This document shows positions 52,757 to 61,102 of a DNA stretch of 62,800 nucleotides, in pieces. Position 1 is the stretch's first letter. Every line of letters starts with the position of its first letter. A program made the position numbers and the translations under genes. Source of the DNA: JAVBKV01 sp031553885 (GTDB lineage: Bacteria > Bacteroidota > Bacteroidia > Bacteroidales > Azobacteroidaceae); assembly GCA_031553885.1 (NCBI GenBank), contig JAVBKV010000043.1, positions 1-62,800 of the forward strand, read 5' to 3'. Under the pieces are notes generated by a model. It saw nothing but the letters and a program-made list of their open reading frames with translations, was not told where the DNA came from and made no database searches.

Positions 52757-54505
52757 ATGGAAGATGAAGTTTTATTGAAACAAGTTACAGCCAGGGCTCA
52801 GTCATGGCTGACATCCGATTACGACGAACAAACCCGTAAAGCGGTGCAACAGTTATTGGATAAAGAGGACAAAACGGACCTCATTGAAGCTTTTTACAAA
52901 GACCTGGAATTCGGTACCGGAGGACTCCGGGGCATCATGGGTGCCGGAACCAACCGGATGAATATTTATACCGTCGGAGCGGCTACGCAGGGATTGGCCA
53001 ATTACCTGAAGAAAGAGTTTGCCGCCCTTCCGCAAATCAGCGTGGTAATCGGACATGACTGCCGGAACAACAGTCGGAAATTTGCAGAAATTTCTGCTGA
53101 TATTTTCTCGGCGAACGGAATTCGTGCTTACCTGTTCCCGGATCTTCGCCCGACTCCGGAAGTCAGCTATGCAATCCGGAAACTGGGTTGCCAGAGCGGT
53201 ATTGTTATTACGGCTTCCCATAATCCCAAAGAATACAACGGTTACAAGGCGTATTGGAACGACGGAGCGCAGGTAATTGCTCCTCACGACCGGAACATCA
53301 TCAGTGAAGTAAACCGGATCTCATCTGTTTCAGCGATTAATTTCAAAGGAAACCCCGAATTAATACAAATCCTGGATAAAAAAACCGATCAGGATTTCAT
53401 TAACGATTTGCTTACGATTTCCCTCTCTCCGGAAGCAATTAAAAAGCATAATGACATCAAGATCGTATACACCCCGATTCATGGTACCGGCGGGCAATTG
53501 ATCCCGGATGCATTGAAAGCTATGGGATTTACCAATATCATTCATGTTCCCGAACAGGATGTCGTGAGTGGTGATTTCCCAACAGTAGTTTCTCCGAACC
53601 CGGAAGAGCCTGCTGCATTGGCAATGGCGGTGAAAAGAGCCCAGGAAACAGGTGCTGATCTGGTAATGGCATCGGATCCGGATGCAGACCGGGTAGGTGC
53701 TGCTGTCCGTGATGAAAAGGGAGAATTTATCCTCATTAACGGGAATCAGACCCTTGTTATTTATCTGTATTACCTGATTACCCGCTGGAAAGAACTGGGT
53801 AAATTACAAGGTAAAGAGTATGTGGTCAAAACGATTGTTTCGTCCGAACTGGTGAAAAACATTGCAAAACGCAATGGAGTAAAAATGTACGACTGCTATA
53901 CCGGCTTCAAATGGATTGCGGATGTAATGCGTCAAAATGAAGGGAAAAGAAGTTACATCGGTGGTGGAGAGGAAAGTTACGGCTTTCTGGCTGAAGATTT
54001 TGTCCGCGATAAAGATGCGGTGTCGGCTTGTATGCTGCTGGCTGAAATCGCTGCCTGGGCCAAGGACAACGGTAAAACGTTATATGAACTGCTTCAGGAT
54101 ATTTATGTGGAATACGGTTTCTCCAAAGAAAAAGGTATTTCTGTGGTCAAACAAGGTAAATCCGGAGCAGAGGAAATTGAAGCTATGATGAAAAATTTCC
54201 GGGAAAATCCAATCCAGGAAATAGCAGGTTCGAAGGTAACATTCATCAAGGACTTTGTCCGTTTGGTTGGATATGACCTGGTGGAAGACGAGAAAGTAAC
54301 GTTGGATATGCCTACAACCTCCAACGTGCTTCAATATTTCACCGAGGACCATACCAAGGTTTCGATCCGTCCTTCGGGAACAGAACCCAAAATAAAATTT
54401 TATATCGAGGTACAAAGTCAGGTAGCTTCCCGCGATGAATTAACTGCTGCCGAAGCTGCTGCCGAAGCAAAAATCGATATGGTACGGAAAGCCATGGGAA
54501 TTTAA
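52757..54505 (+). CDS. Phosphoglucomutase/phosphomannomutase family enzyme
   Basis: Cytoplasmic alpha-D-phosphohexomutase of 582 residues. Active phosphoserine is Ser154 in TASHNPKEYNG. The metal loop is DPDADRVG, the sugar-binding loop GGEESYGFLAED, and the phosphate-binding loop RPSGTEPKIKF. Size and motifs fit the PGM/PMM group rather than GlmM (about 450 residues), so glucose-1-phosphate/glucose-6-phosphate is the likely pair. It follows the C69 peptidase gene by 36 bp; a strong terminator closes the unit at 54567-54617. Confidence 0.93.
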   Translation: MEDEVLLKQVTARAQSWLTSDYDEQTRKAVQQLLDKEDKTDLIEAFYKDLEFGTGGLRGIMGAGTNRMNIYTVGAATQGLANYLKKEFAALPQISVVIGHDCRNNSRKFAEISADIFSANGIRAYLFPDLRPTPEVSYAIRKLGCQSGIVITASHNPKEYNGYKAYWNDGAQVIAPHDRNIISEVNRISSVSAINFKGNPELIQILDKKTDQDFINDLLTISLSPEAIKKHNDIKIVYTPIHGTGGQLIPDALKAMGFTNIIHVPEQDVVSGDFPTVVSPNPEEPAALAMAVKRAQETGADLVMASDPDADRVGAAVRDEKGEFILINGNQTLVIYLYYLITRWKELGKLQGKEYVVKTIVSSELVKNIAKRNGVKMYDCYTGFKWIADVMRQNEGKRSYIGGGEESYGFLAEDFVRDKDAVSACMLLAEIAAWAKDNGKTLYELLQDIYVEYGFSKEKGISVVKQGKSGAEEIEAMMKNFRENPIQEIAGSKVTFIKDFVRLVGYDLVEDEKVTLDMPTTSNVLQYFTEDHTKVSIRPSGTEPKIKFYIEVQSQVASRDELTAAEAAAEAKIDMVRKAMGI

Positions 54506-54566
54506 ACTTATTTTATTTTTCCGGACAGAATGCAACGTTTCTGAAATTTTGATATTTCATATTTAG

Positions 54567-54622
54567 TTGAAGGTTGAAAGTTAAAAAATTATTGTATAAT
54601 AAGCTTTCAACCTTCAATTTTT
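54567..54622 (+). terminator. Terminator after the phosphohexomutase gene
   Basis: Perfect 14-bp arms TTGAAGGTTGAAAG (54567-54580) and CTTTCAACCTTCAA (54604-54617) are followed by TTTTTAAATTT. The stem is AT/GC mixed and the 23-base loop is AT-rich. Confidence 0.8.
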
Positions 54623-54640
54623 AAATTTAAATTATAAAAT

Positions 54641-55273
54641 ATGAAAATCAAAATTTTACTCTTGTTGTTTTTGTCCGGTTGTGTATCACTGCAAGCTCAA
54701 GAAACCTACCTGAGTATAACAGGTGGATTTAACTCTTCTTATTATTCAGGAATCGATAGCGATTCAAAGGGTGGATACCAAATAGGAGTGGTATCTGGGA
54801 TTTCACTTTCAAAATGTTTCTTTATCGAACCGGGTTTACATTTCATTTCAAGAAATAGTAAATATACCTTTACTGATCAGAAAATAGATGGCAACGTCTA
54901 TTCCATGCCGTTTAATATTGAATCCAATTCCTTGCAACTACCGGTGCTGGCAGGGTATCGTCTTTGGACAAGTTTTCAAAAAAACAGTTACCTTCTGATA
55001 AAAGCAGGGCCCTATATTTCTTACGGACTAAGCGGCAATCGTACAGCCCGTGATGTCTATTTTGATCAATCGGTCAAAATAAAGACTTATACTTCTGATT
55101 TTATTCAACCCTTTGACTTCGGACTAAAGTTCGATTTTACATTTTTCATACAACATGTTTCCCTCCATCTGGGGATTGACAAAGGATTAATTAATATTAA
55201 CCGTCAGGCTGGAGCATATATTCAGACGAACATGTTCTGGACATCGTTGGGATATAATTTTTATCTAAAATAA
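54641..55273 (+). CDS. Small outer-membrane beta-barrel protein (PorT-like)
   Basis: A 210-residue protein with a signal peptide ending LQAQE and eight or so amphipathic strands (YQIGVVSGISLS, LQLPVLAGYRLW, YLLIKAGPYISYG, FGLKFDFTFF, FWTSLGYNF). This is the common Bacteroidetes PorT/opacity-like 8-stranded barrel type; it is not strong enough to call PorT itself. It starts 19 bp after the terminator T-run, so it has its own transcript, though no clear TAnnTTTG box is seen. The next gene is 12 bp downstream and probably co-transcribed. Confidence 0.82.
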   Translation: MKIKILLLLFLSGCVSLQAQETYLSITGGFNSSYYSGIDSDSKGGYQIGVVSGISLSKCFFIEPGLHFISRNSKYTFTDQKIDGNVYSMPFNIESNSLQLPVLAGYRLWTSFQKNSYLLIKAGPYISYGLSGNRTARDVYFDQSVKIKTYTSDFIQPFDFGLKFDFTFFIQHVSLHLGIDKGLININRQAGAYIQTNMFWTSLGYNFYLK

Positions 55274-55284
55274 AATACTGTACT

Positions 55285-55725
55285 ATGAAGACACTATTTC
55301 TCTATTTCATTGCGACTTTCGTCTGCATGCTTTTCATGTGTGTATGCTGTGTTGAAGAACCTGTCAATGTGATGGTCGAAAACGACTCTGACAACGCGAT
55401 CGGTTGTTATCTTTCCTCTTATTATTGTGATGATGAAAATTCCCTGCCGGAGAGAGAACCCACGCTACAATTCGTCAAACGGATCGAACCCGGAAAATTT
55501 TATTACAATGCAGCTATCAATAATCTGTCGATTTTATATATCTTTGATTCCGATACGCTCGAAAAATATACCTGGAAAGAAATATGTGAAGGTAATAAGT
55601 ATATGGGAGTTTATCGTTTAAATAAATGTAAATTAAAAATGGGATCAGATCCGAAATTGTTTGCCAGGATCAATTATCCTGCAATCGATACGATGTGCTG
55701 TGATACTTGTGGCATGCATTATTGA
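55285..55725 (+). CDS. Hypothetical Cys-rich envelope protein
   Basis: A 146-residue protein with an N-terminal hydrophobic signal of about 22 residues ending in a Cys cluster (MCVCCVEEP), which could be a lipobox or a signal anchor. The C-terminus has a second cluster (MCCDTCGMHY). Total Cys content is unusual for an exported protein of this size and could mean disulfides or metal binding. No family is recognised. It sits 12 bp after the small barrel gene and 34 bp before the DUF2461 gene. Confidence 0.7.
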   Translation: MKTLFLYFIATFVCMLFMCVCCVEEPVNVMVENDSDNAIGCYLSSYYCDDENSLPEREPTLQFVKRIEPGKFYYNAAINNLSILYIFDSDTLEKYTWKEICEGNKYMGVYRLNKCKLKMGSDPKLFARINYPAIDTMCCDTCGMHY

Positions 55726-55759
55726 GGCAAACAATTCTGTAAATTATGCGTTATTGAGT

Positions 55760-56440
55760 ATGAAATCTTCAACTGTCTTTACCGGGTTTACCCCCGAAAC
55801 CTTCCAATTTTTCAGGGACCTGGAAGAAAATAATTGTAAACCCTGGTTCGACGAACATAAGTATATTTACGAGCTCGAAGTCATGCAACCACTGAAAGCA
55901 TTGGTGGTTGCCATGACTCCTCCTATGTATGAAATCGATTCCCAGATCGATTTTCGTACTACTCGTGTCCTCTCCCGCATTTATCGCGATATCCGTTTTT
56001 CGTACGATAAAACACCGTATAAAAACCACATGTGGATTACTTTCCAGCGAATGGTAGCCGAGTGGCAGAACTTTCCGGCGTTCTTCATGGAGATCGGCGG
56101 GAATCAATACCAATATGGCATGGGATTGTATGGCTCTAAAAAATCCCTCATGGATAGCTTCCGCGACCGGGTGGAGTACGAGCCGAACCGTTTCCGGGAA
56201 ATGACCGAAGACCTGACCGGAAAGTATGGTTTTACCCTGGAAGGAGAAGCATACAAACGTCCCTTGAAAAACGATCTGCCGGAATATTTCCAACCCTGGA
56301 TGCAGCGTAAGAGCGTTTATCTGTATAAGAAAAAAGAAATCGGAAAAGAATTGTTCGATGCTGGATTCGCTCAGTTTCTGGCCGGCGAATTCGCCCTGAT
56401 GAAACCACTGTATGACTTCTTTGTGGATGTTTGCGAGTAA
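55760..56440 (+). CDS. DUF2461 (TIGR02453) family protein
   Basis: A cytoplasmic protein of 226 residues. The start at 55760 is chosen because the family begins with F-x-G-F-x-P-E-x-(F/L)-x-F-(F/L), seen here as FTGFTPETFQFFRDL; a longer frame (55661) overlaps the preceding gene. Other family features are NNCKPWFDEHK, RDIRFSYDKTPYKNHM and EIGGNQYQYGMGLYG. Function is not known. No promoter is visible; it may be read through from the barrel gene. Confidence 0.85.
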   Translation: MKSSTVFTGFTPETFQFFRDLEENNCKPWFDEHKYIYELEVMQPLKALVVAMTPPMYEIDSQIDFRTTRVLSRIYRDIRFSYDKTPYKNHMWITFQRMVAEWQNFPAFFMEIGGNQYQYGMGLYGSKKSLMDSFRDRVEYEPNRFREMTEDLTGKYGFTLEGEAYKRPLKNDLPEYFQPWMQRKSVYLYKKKEIGKELFDAGFAQFLAGEFALMKPLYDFFVDVCE

Positions 56441-56548
56441 TTGGTAAACAACGTTTTTCATGCATAAAAATTGTCTGTTTGTTCATTCTGTTTTTTTATG
56501 ACTAGTTAAGGATTGATCTTTGTATAAAATCATAAAAAAAATAAGAAT

Positions 56549-57538
56549 ATGAAAAAATGGATTAAGGTTTTATTGCCAGGGATTTTATTTTTTGTCGGTT
56601 TTACTATTCTGCCATCTCTTTTGTTTGCTTTTATACAGGGACTGGGAGGAGGAGTATGGTTTCATACGACGGACGGTGTGAAGATATTAATGATTCAGCA
56701 GGTTATTACTTTTTTTATTTCTTACCTGCTTACTTATCTCTGGACAAAAAACAGGAAAAAATTTGCCTATGGATTTATTATCCTCCTTTTACTTGCATTT
56801 AGCTTGCCGGGACTTATAGAAAAAGAATTTTGGTTGAATTCGGGGATATATAGTTTGGCGAATACCTTAAAGACCATGTCACTTGCAATAATTCTTTGTC
56901 TGGGGATCGATTGGTTTAGCAAAGACCGGAGTCAAAAAATATTGAAAAGACAGAACCTGAAAAGTGAGCTTATGCTGCTTAAAAATCAGATAAACCCCCA
57001 TTTCCTTTTCAATACCCTGAATAATATCGATAGCTTGATTAAGTCAGATCCGGATTGTGCATCCAAATCCCTGATCGATCTTTCGGAAATCATGAGGTAC
57101 ATGATTTATGAAACCAATGAGGAAAAGGTTCCTTTGAAAAAAGAACTGGATTATATTAAAAATTACCTTTCCCTTCAACAATTGCAGTATTCCAATTCTC
57201 AACTGGTCGATTACCAGGTTCTGGGTGATCCGGCAGAAATCCGGGTGGCACCGATGTTGTTTATCTCATTCATTGAAAATGCGTTCAAGCATTGTACAGA
57301 TAAAGATCAACCTCAGGCAATCTGTATTTCTTTTCAGATTACCGACCGGCAAATTTGCTTTCGCTCTCAGAATATCAATAATTTACATCATTCCATATCC
57401 AAGGATACATCGAGTGGAGTTGGTCTGGAATTGGTGAAACGCCGGTTGGGAATTATTTATCCGGGTCAGCATTTATTACAAATTAACCGGAAAAATGATT
57501 TATTTTGTGTTGAATTAACAATCGATATCCGTGATTAA
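56549..57538 (+). CDS. LytS-type sensor histidine kinase
   Basis: A 329-residue membrane sensor kinase. Four hydrophobic segments fill residues 1-130 and there is no large extracellular domain, so it may sense membrane or cell-wall state. The His_kinase domain has NQINPHFLFNTLNN with phosphoacceptor His151, and the ATPase lobe has APMLFISFIENAFKH and SGVGLELVKRRL. It overlaps the LytTR regulator gene by 8 bp and forms a two-component pair with it. A near-consensus GATCTTTG lies about 30 bp upstream (first base differs from TAnnTTTG). Confidence 0.93.
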   Translation: MKKWIKVLLPGILFFVGFTILPSLLFAFIQGLGGGVWFHTTDGVKILMIQQVITFFISYLLTYLWTKNRKKFAYGFIILLLLAFSLPGLIEKEFWLNSGIYSLANTLKTMSLAIILCLGIDWFSKDRSQKILKRQNLKSELMLLKNQINPHFLFNTLNNIDSLIKSDPDCASKSLIDLSEIMRYMIYETNEEKVPLKKELDYIKNYLSLQQLQYSNSQLVDYQVLGDPAEIRVAPMLFISFIENAFKHCTDKDQPQAICISFQITDRQICFRSQNINNLHHSISKDTSSGVGLELVKRRLGIIYPGQHLLQINRKNDLFCVELTIDIRD

Positions 57539-58205
57539 GTGTATCCTGGTTGAAGACATGCCCCTGGCTATTGAAAAACTGGAAGGATTTATCCGCCAGG
57601 TCCCTTCACTGAGCTTGCTGCATTCGTTCGACAACGGAGTGGAGGCTCTTGCGTTCATGCAGGAAAATGCGGTCGATCTGGTCTTTCTGGATATTCAGAT
57701 GGAATTATTTACAGGCTTGCAATTCATGAAAGCCCTGGTATCTCCTCCAAAAATTATCATTGTTTCGGCATACAGCCAGTATGCATTGGAAGGTTTTGAA
57801 CATAATGTTTCGGATTACCTCTTAAAACCGTATTCTTTTGAACGGTTTCTGAAAGCGGTAAATAAAGTTCAGTCGGAATTGCAACAGGGAACTACACAAC
57901 GAAATTATATATTCGTTAAAACGGAATACCGGATGGAAAGGGTCGATTTCGATGATATTCTGTACATCGAAGGAATGGGTGCTTACCTGCGGATTGTAAC
58001 CCGGCAACTTAAAATCATGACTCTGCAAAGTTTTGCTCAATTGGAAAAATTATTACCCGGAAATAATTTTTTGAGGGTACATAAATCTTACATTGTTGCG
58101 CTGGATAAAATAGAAAATATTGAACGGAATGTCATAAAAATCAGCGACCAACGAATTCCGGTCGGCAAAAATTATCAGGAAAATTTTTACCGGAAATTGA
58201 TATAA
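57531..58205 (+). CDS. LytTR family response regulator
   Basis: A 224-residue DNA-binding regulator starting at GTG (57531), inside the last codons of the kinase gene. The receiver domain has acidic residues Glu8/Asp9, phosphoacceptor Asp54 in LVFLDIQM, and SAYSQYALEGFE with LLKPY near 105. The C-terminal LytTR domain (about 125-224, FDDILYIEGMGAYLRIVT, RVHKSYIV) binds DNA. It works with the adjacent kinase. Targets cannot be read from this sequence. It is followed by a pair of REP-like hairpins. Confidence 0.94.
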   Translation: MIKCILVEDMPLAIEKLEGFIRQVPSLSLLHSFDNGVEALAFMQENAVDLVFLDIQMELFTGLQFMKALVSPPKIIIVSAYSQYALEGFEHNVSDYLLKPYSFERFLKAVNKVQSELQQGTTQRNYIFVKTEYRMERVDFDDILYIEGMGAYLRIVTRQLKIMTLQSFAQLEKLLPGNNFLRVHKSYIVALDKIENIERNVIKISDQRIPVGKNYQENFYRKLI

Positions 58206-58210
58206 TAATC

Positions 58211-58260
58211 CACATGCTGACGCATGGGGCAAAAAAGGTTTCGGTGCTGGCGCACCTTAG
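58211..58260. repeat. Pair of REP-like hairpins with a TGRC loop
   Basis: Two perfect 5-bp-stem hairpins: CATGC-TGAC-GCATG (58213-58226) and GGTGC-TGGC-GCACC (58243-58256), separated by 16 bases. They occupy the 69-bp gap between the convergent LytTR and PAP2 genes and share the form NNTGC-TGRC-GCANN. This family differs from the AGA-loop hairpins near the RAYT genes. Confidence 0.6.
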
Positions 58261-58274
58261 GAATTTTCTAATGA

Positions 58275-59021
58275 TTAGAACCGTGCGGAGAGGCTGAGGC
58301 CGAATCCTTGTCCGCTCCCCCAGGGCAGGATCATCGCATGGTCCAGTTTGCTTCCGGCATAAATTTTCCGGATTTCGGGATACAGCCAGTAAGCCGCTTT
58401 GGTCCCCAGAATACCGATACCGGCTCCGGCCAATACATCCGAAAGCCAATGTCTGTCGTTGTAAATCCGGAGAAATCCCGTAGCTGTGGCCAGGGTATAT
58501 CCGGCTACTCCATACCACACCGATTGATCTTTGTATTCCTGCCACATAAATTCGGCTCCTACAAAGGCTGTAGCCGTATGAAGGGAAGGAAACGAATCAT
58601 CGGAACTACCGTCCGGACGGGTTGTCGAAATAGTCGATTTCAGTAGCTGGGTTGTTCCCAGGGATAAGACGGCGGCTGTTCCCAGGATGACAGAACGATC
58701 CACGAAGTTATGCTTTCCTTTCACTCCCGACCAGTTCAGTATATAGACGGATGCCGGTGCAATAACGGGCAATACATTGTCGATCGAAGTGTTCCCATTC
58801 CATTTCTCAGCTTGTTGCTGTATTTTTTTGTCCCAATGATGATCAATTGTTCCATAAATCCCTGCGGCAAGGAGGACTCCGGGAACGATTAACCCCTTGG
58901 CCGAGAACTTCAACCCCTGGGTCGTTTCCGGATAGGCCTTGACCGGAGCGATGGAATCGTTATTGGCCTGTATATTCCATACGCTGAAAAACAAAAGACT
59001 GATACACAATAGATGTTTCAT
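58275..59021 (-). CDS. PAP2-superfamily membrane phosphatase
   Basis: A 248-residue phosphatase with a signal segment. The PAP2 motifs are KSTISTTRP (K-x6-R-P), PSLHTA (variant of PSGHT) and NDRHWLSD (S/R-x5-H-x3-D type). Substrates of such enzymes include phosphatidic acid, undecaprenyl pyrophosphate and lipid A phosphates. Its start overlaps the end of the lipid kinase gene by 4 bp (ATGA type), and the kinase is of the undecaprenol/diacylglycerol type, so recycling of an undecaprenyl or diacylglycerol phosphate is a reasonable guess. Transcription runs leftward toward the REP-like pair at 58211-58260. Confidence 0.9.
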   Translation of the reverse strand: MKHLLCISLLFFSVWNIQANNDSIAPVKAYPETTQGLKFSAKGLIVPGVLLAAGIYGTIDHHWDKKIQQQAEKWNGNTSIDNVLPVIAPASVYILNWSGVKGKHNFVDRSVILGTAAVLSLGTTQLLKSTISTTRPDGSSDDSFPSLHTATAFVGAEFMWQEYKDQSVWYGVAGYTLATATGFLRIYNDRHWLSDVLAGAGIGILGTKAAYWLYPEIRKIYAGSKLDHAMILPWGSGQGFGLSLSARF

Positions 59022-59395
59022 AGGAATTGCAATAAATAAGGAATAAATATGATACAGCCGATCACAATCGCGATGATAGCCGTTAACAGAACTGCTCCCG
59101 CTGCCACATCCTTGATTTTTTTTATCATCGGATGAAATTCCGGAGAAAGGTAGTCACAAAGGTATTCAATACCTGTATTCAGGGCTTCTGCACACAAAAC
59201 AAGAGCAATTGTCAACAAAATGGCAATCCACTCCAGGGCGGTTACCCCGAAAAAGAAGCAGGCGGCGATTACTGCCAGTCCGATGAGTAAATGGAAACGG
59301 AAATTCCTTTCGTTGAGAAAGATGATTTTCAGTCCGTAAAAGGCTACGGCAAAACTTTTTAACCGGGATTGTTTTTTGGGTGAATTTTCTTCCAT
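59018..59395 (-). CDS. dgkA: Diacylglycerol/undecaprenol kinase (DgkA family)
   Basis: A small 125-residue integral membrane kinase with three hydrophobic segments. The signature E-A-L-N-T-G-I-E-Y and KIKDVAAGAVLL matches DagK-type kinases, closer to the Gram-positive undecaprenol kinase form in the context KxKDxAAGAVL. It phosphorylates diacylglycerol or undecaprenol. It lies 16 bp after cdaA and overlaps the PAP2 gene, in the folP-cdaA-dgkA-PAP2 operon. Confidence 0.9.
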   Translation of the reverse strand: MEENSPKKQSRLKSFAVAFYGLKIIFLNERNFRFHLLIGLAVIAACFFFGVTALEWIAILLTIALVLCAEALNTGIEYLCDYLSPEFHPMIKKIKDVAAGAVLLTAIIAIVIGCIIFIPYLLQFL

Positions 59396-59411
59396 ACCGG
59401 GTTGATACGTT

Positions 59412-60182
59412 TTATTTCTTGGAAATCAACATTTTCTGAAGCTCTTCCCCGGAGATGTTGAGGTACAGTTTTCCCTCATGAGCCAACGAAATCCGGCCTG
59501 TTTCTTCGGATACGACAATGACTTTAGCATCCGTTTCCTGGGATATACCGAGCGCTGAGCGGTGACGTAAACCCAGTTCTTTCGGGATATCGTTCTTCTG
59601 GGAAACCGGCAGGATACAGGCTGCTGCTTTGATTTTCTTCCCGGCAATGATCATGGCTCCGTCGTGCAGCGGGCTGTTCTTGAAAAAGACATTTTCGATC
59701 AGCCGGGAACTTACATTGGCATTGATGACCTCACCGGTCTGCACATACAGGTCCAGGACAATATCCTGCTGGATGGCGATCAGGGCGCCGGTTTTTGTTT
59801 TCGACATATTCATGGAGGCCAGAACGATAGGCATGATATAGGATAAATCATCGGAAACCGTATTGTTTTTACTGTTGAATAGTCGGGTAAGGAATTTCCA
59901 TCCGCGGTGTGACCCCATGACCTGTAGAAAACGTCGGATCTCGTCCTGAAACAAAATAACCAGAACAATGAAACCAACACTGATGAATTTGTCCAGGATG
60001 GCTCCCATCAACCGCATTTCAAGGACCTGGGAAACCAGTATCCAGATGGCAATAAAGGCCAGGATACCCGAAAAGATCGCAGTACTTCCCGACCTTTTCA
60101 TCAACTGATAGGTCTTGTAAAGGAAGAATGCAACTAAAAGGACATCGACAGCGTCTTTTATTCCGAAATTAATATGCAGCAT
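59412..60182 (-). CDS. cdaA: Diadenylate cyclase (c-di-AMP synthase), CdaA type
   Basis: A 256-residue membrane-bound cyclase that makes c-di-AMP from two ATP. The N-terminus has about three transmembrane helices (VDVLLVAFFLY, AIFSGILAFIAIWIL, VGFIVLVILF). The DisA_N domain carries the DGA motif at 174-176 (LHDGAMI) and RHR at 206-208, both needed for catalysis. No cdaR gene is adjacent; the usual Firmicutes partners cdaR and glmM are absent. The gene overlaps the end of folP by 14 bp and starts the lower part of the operon, a pairing that is common in Bacteroidetes. Confidence 0.96.
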   Translation of the reverse strand: MLHINFGIKDAVDVLLVAFFLYKTYQLMKRSGSTAIFSGILAFIAIWILVSQVLEMRLMGAILDKFISVGFIVLVILFQDEIRRFLQVMGSHRGWKFLTRLFNSKNNTVSDDLSYIMPIVLASMNMSKTKTGALIAIQQDIVLDLYVQTGEVINANVSSRLIENVFFKNSPLHDGAMIIAGKKIKAAACILPVSQKNDIPKELGLRHRSALGISQETDAKVIVVSEETGRISLAHEGKLYLNISGEELQKMLISKK

Positions 60183-61014
60183 ACCTTGCTTTTTTTACCT
60201 GATTATATAGTTGAACGGTCTGTACCGCTTCCTTTACATCATGTACCCGGAGGATATTCGCACCTTTCATAAGAGCTAGCATATTCAGGGCAATCGTACC
60301 CGACAGGCTCTCTTCCACAGAACAATCCAGTATTTTCCGGATCATGTTTTTTCTCGAAATCCCGATCAGTAAAGGAAGCTCAAAGATACGAAATTCTTCT
60401 AATTTATTCATCAATACGTAGTTTTGTTCGATGGTCTTGCTGAATCCGAATCCCGGGTCGATAATGATGTCGTTGACTCCTTTTTGATGAAGGCGGTTGA
60501 TTTTCTCGGAAAAATAAAGGAAAATATCCTGCATCAGGTCGTTGTATTGGGTGTACTGCATCATCGTTTGCGGGGTTCCGCACATGTGCATGATGATGTA
60601 AGGGACTTGCAGGACCGCTATTGTGTCGAACATCAACGGATCCAGTTCTCCGGCTGAAATATCGTTGATCATAGCCACTCCGAACTGTTCGACACAACGA
60701 CAGGCAATTCCCGACCGGAAGGTATCCACAGAGACGATCGCTTCCGGATATTCCCTGAAAAGGATTTCCAATCCGTATGCCAGCCGTTCCCATTCTTCCT
60801 CTTCGCTGACAGGGGTTGCTCCCGGACGGGAGGAATAGGCCCCCGCATCGATAATGTCTGCTCCTTCTTCCCGGAGCTGATGGATCCGTTCGATAATTTC
60901 TCTTTCGGTTTGTTTGCGGCTTTCGCTGTAAAAAGAATCCGGTGTCAGGTTCAGGATACCCATTATCAGTGGGTCCGAGGCATCTACCAGTCTTCCCTGG
61001 ATATTGATAAACAT
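60169..61014 (-). CDS. folP: Dihydropteroate synthase
   Basis: Folate enzyme of 281 residues that joins p-aminobenzoate to 6-hydroxymethyl-dihydropterin pyrophosphate. Motifs: MGILNLTPDSF (loop 1), IDAGAYSSRPGATPVSEEEE (loop 2), MINDISAGELDP, IIIDPGFGFSKT and LRVHDV near the end. The length and motifs are normal. It has a leftward promoter at 61045-61052 and is the first gene of the folP-cdaA-dgkA-PAP2 unit, divergent from murF. Confidence 0.96.
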   Translation of the reverse strand: MFINIQGRLVDASDPLIMGILNLTPDSFYSESRKQTEREIIERIHQLREEGADIIDAGAYSSRPGATPVSEEEEWERLAYGLEILFREYPEAIVSVDTFRSGIACRCVEQFGVAMINDISAGELDPLMFDTIAVLQVPYIIMHMCGTPQTMMQYTQYNDLMQDIFLYFSEKINRLHQKGVNDIIIDPGFGFSKTIEQNYVLMNKLEEFRIFELPLLIGISRKNMIRKILDCSVEESLSGTIALNMLALMKGANILRVHDVKEAVQTVQLYNQVKKARYAAY

Positions 61015-61044
61015 GCTGTTGGCAATTTCAATTCATTCGACGTT

Positions 61045-61052
61045 CAAAGATA
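61045..61052 (-). promoter_or_regulatory. Predicted folP operon promoter, -7 box
   Basis: TATCTTTG reading leftward, 31 bp before the folP ATG. It lies 22 bp from the rightward murF box. Confidence 0.65.
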
Positions 61053-61074
61053 ACGAGAAAATAACAAAAATCCG

Positions 61075-61082
61075 TATCTTTG
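61075..61082 (+). promoter_or_regulatory. Predicted murF promoter, -7 box
   Basis: TATCTTTG, 20 bp before the ATG at 61103. The two divergent -7 boxes are so close that their polymerase footprints must overlap. Confidence 0.65.
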
Positions 61083-61102
61083 TTTCTCAAAAAACAGAAT
61101 CC

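Noticed and set aside
52757..54505. glmM as the name of the phosphohexomutase, which would link it to cdaA
   Set aside because: At 582 residues with the PGM/PMM motif set it is longer than GlmM, and it is not next to cdaA.
58141..58545. 134-codon frame across the PAP2 gene end
   Set aside because: It passes through the REP-like hairpin pair in a different frame from PAP2 and has no recognisable features.
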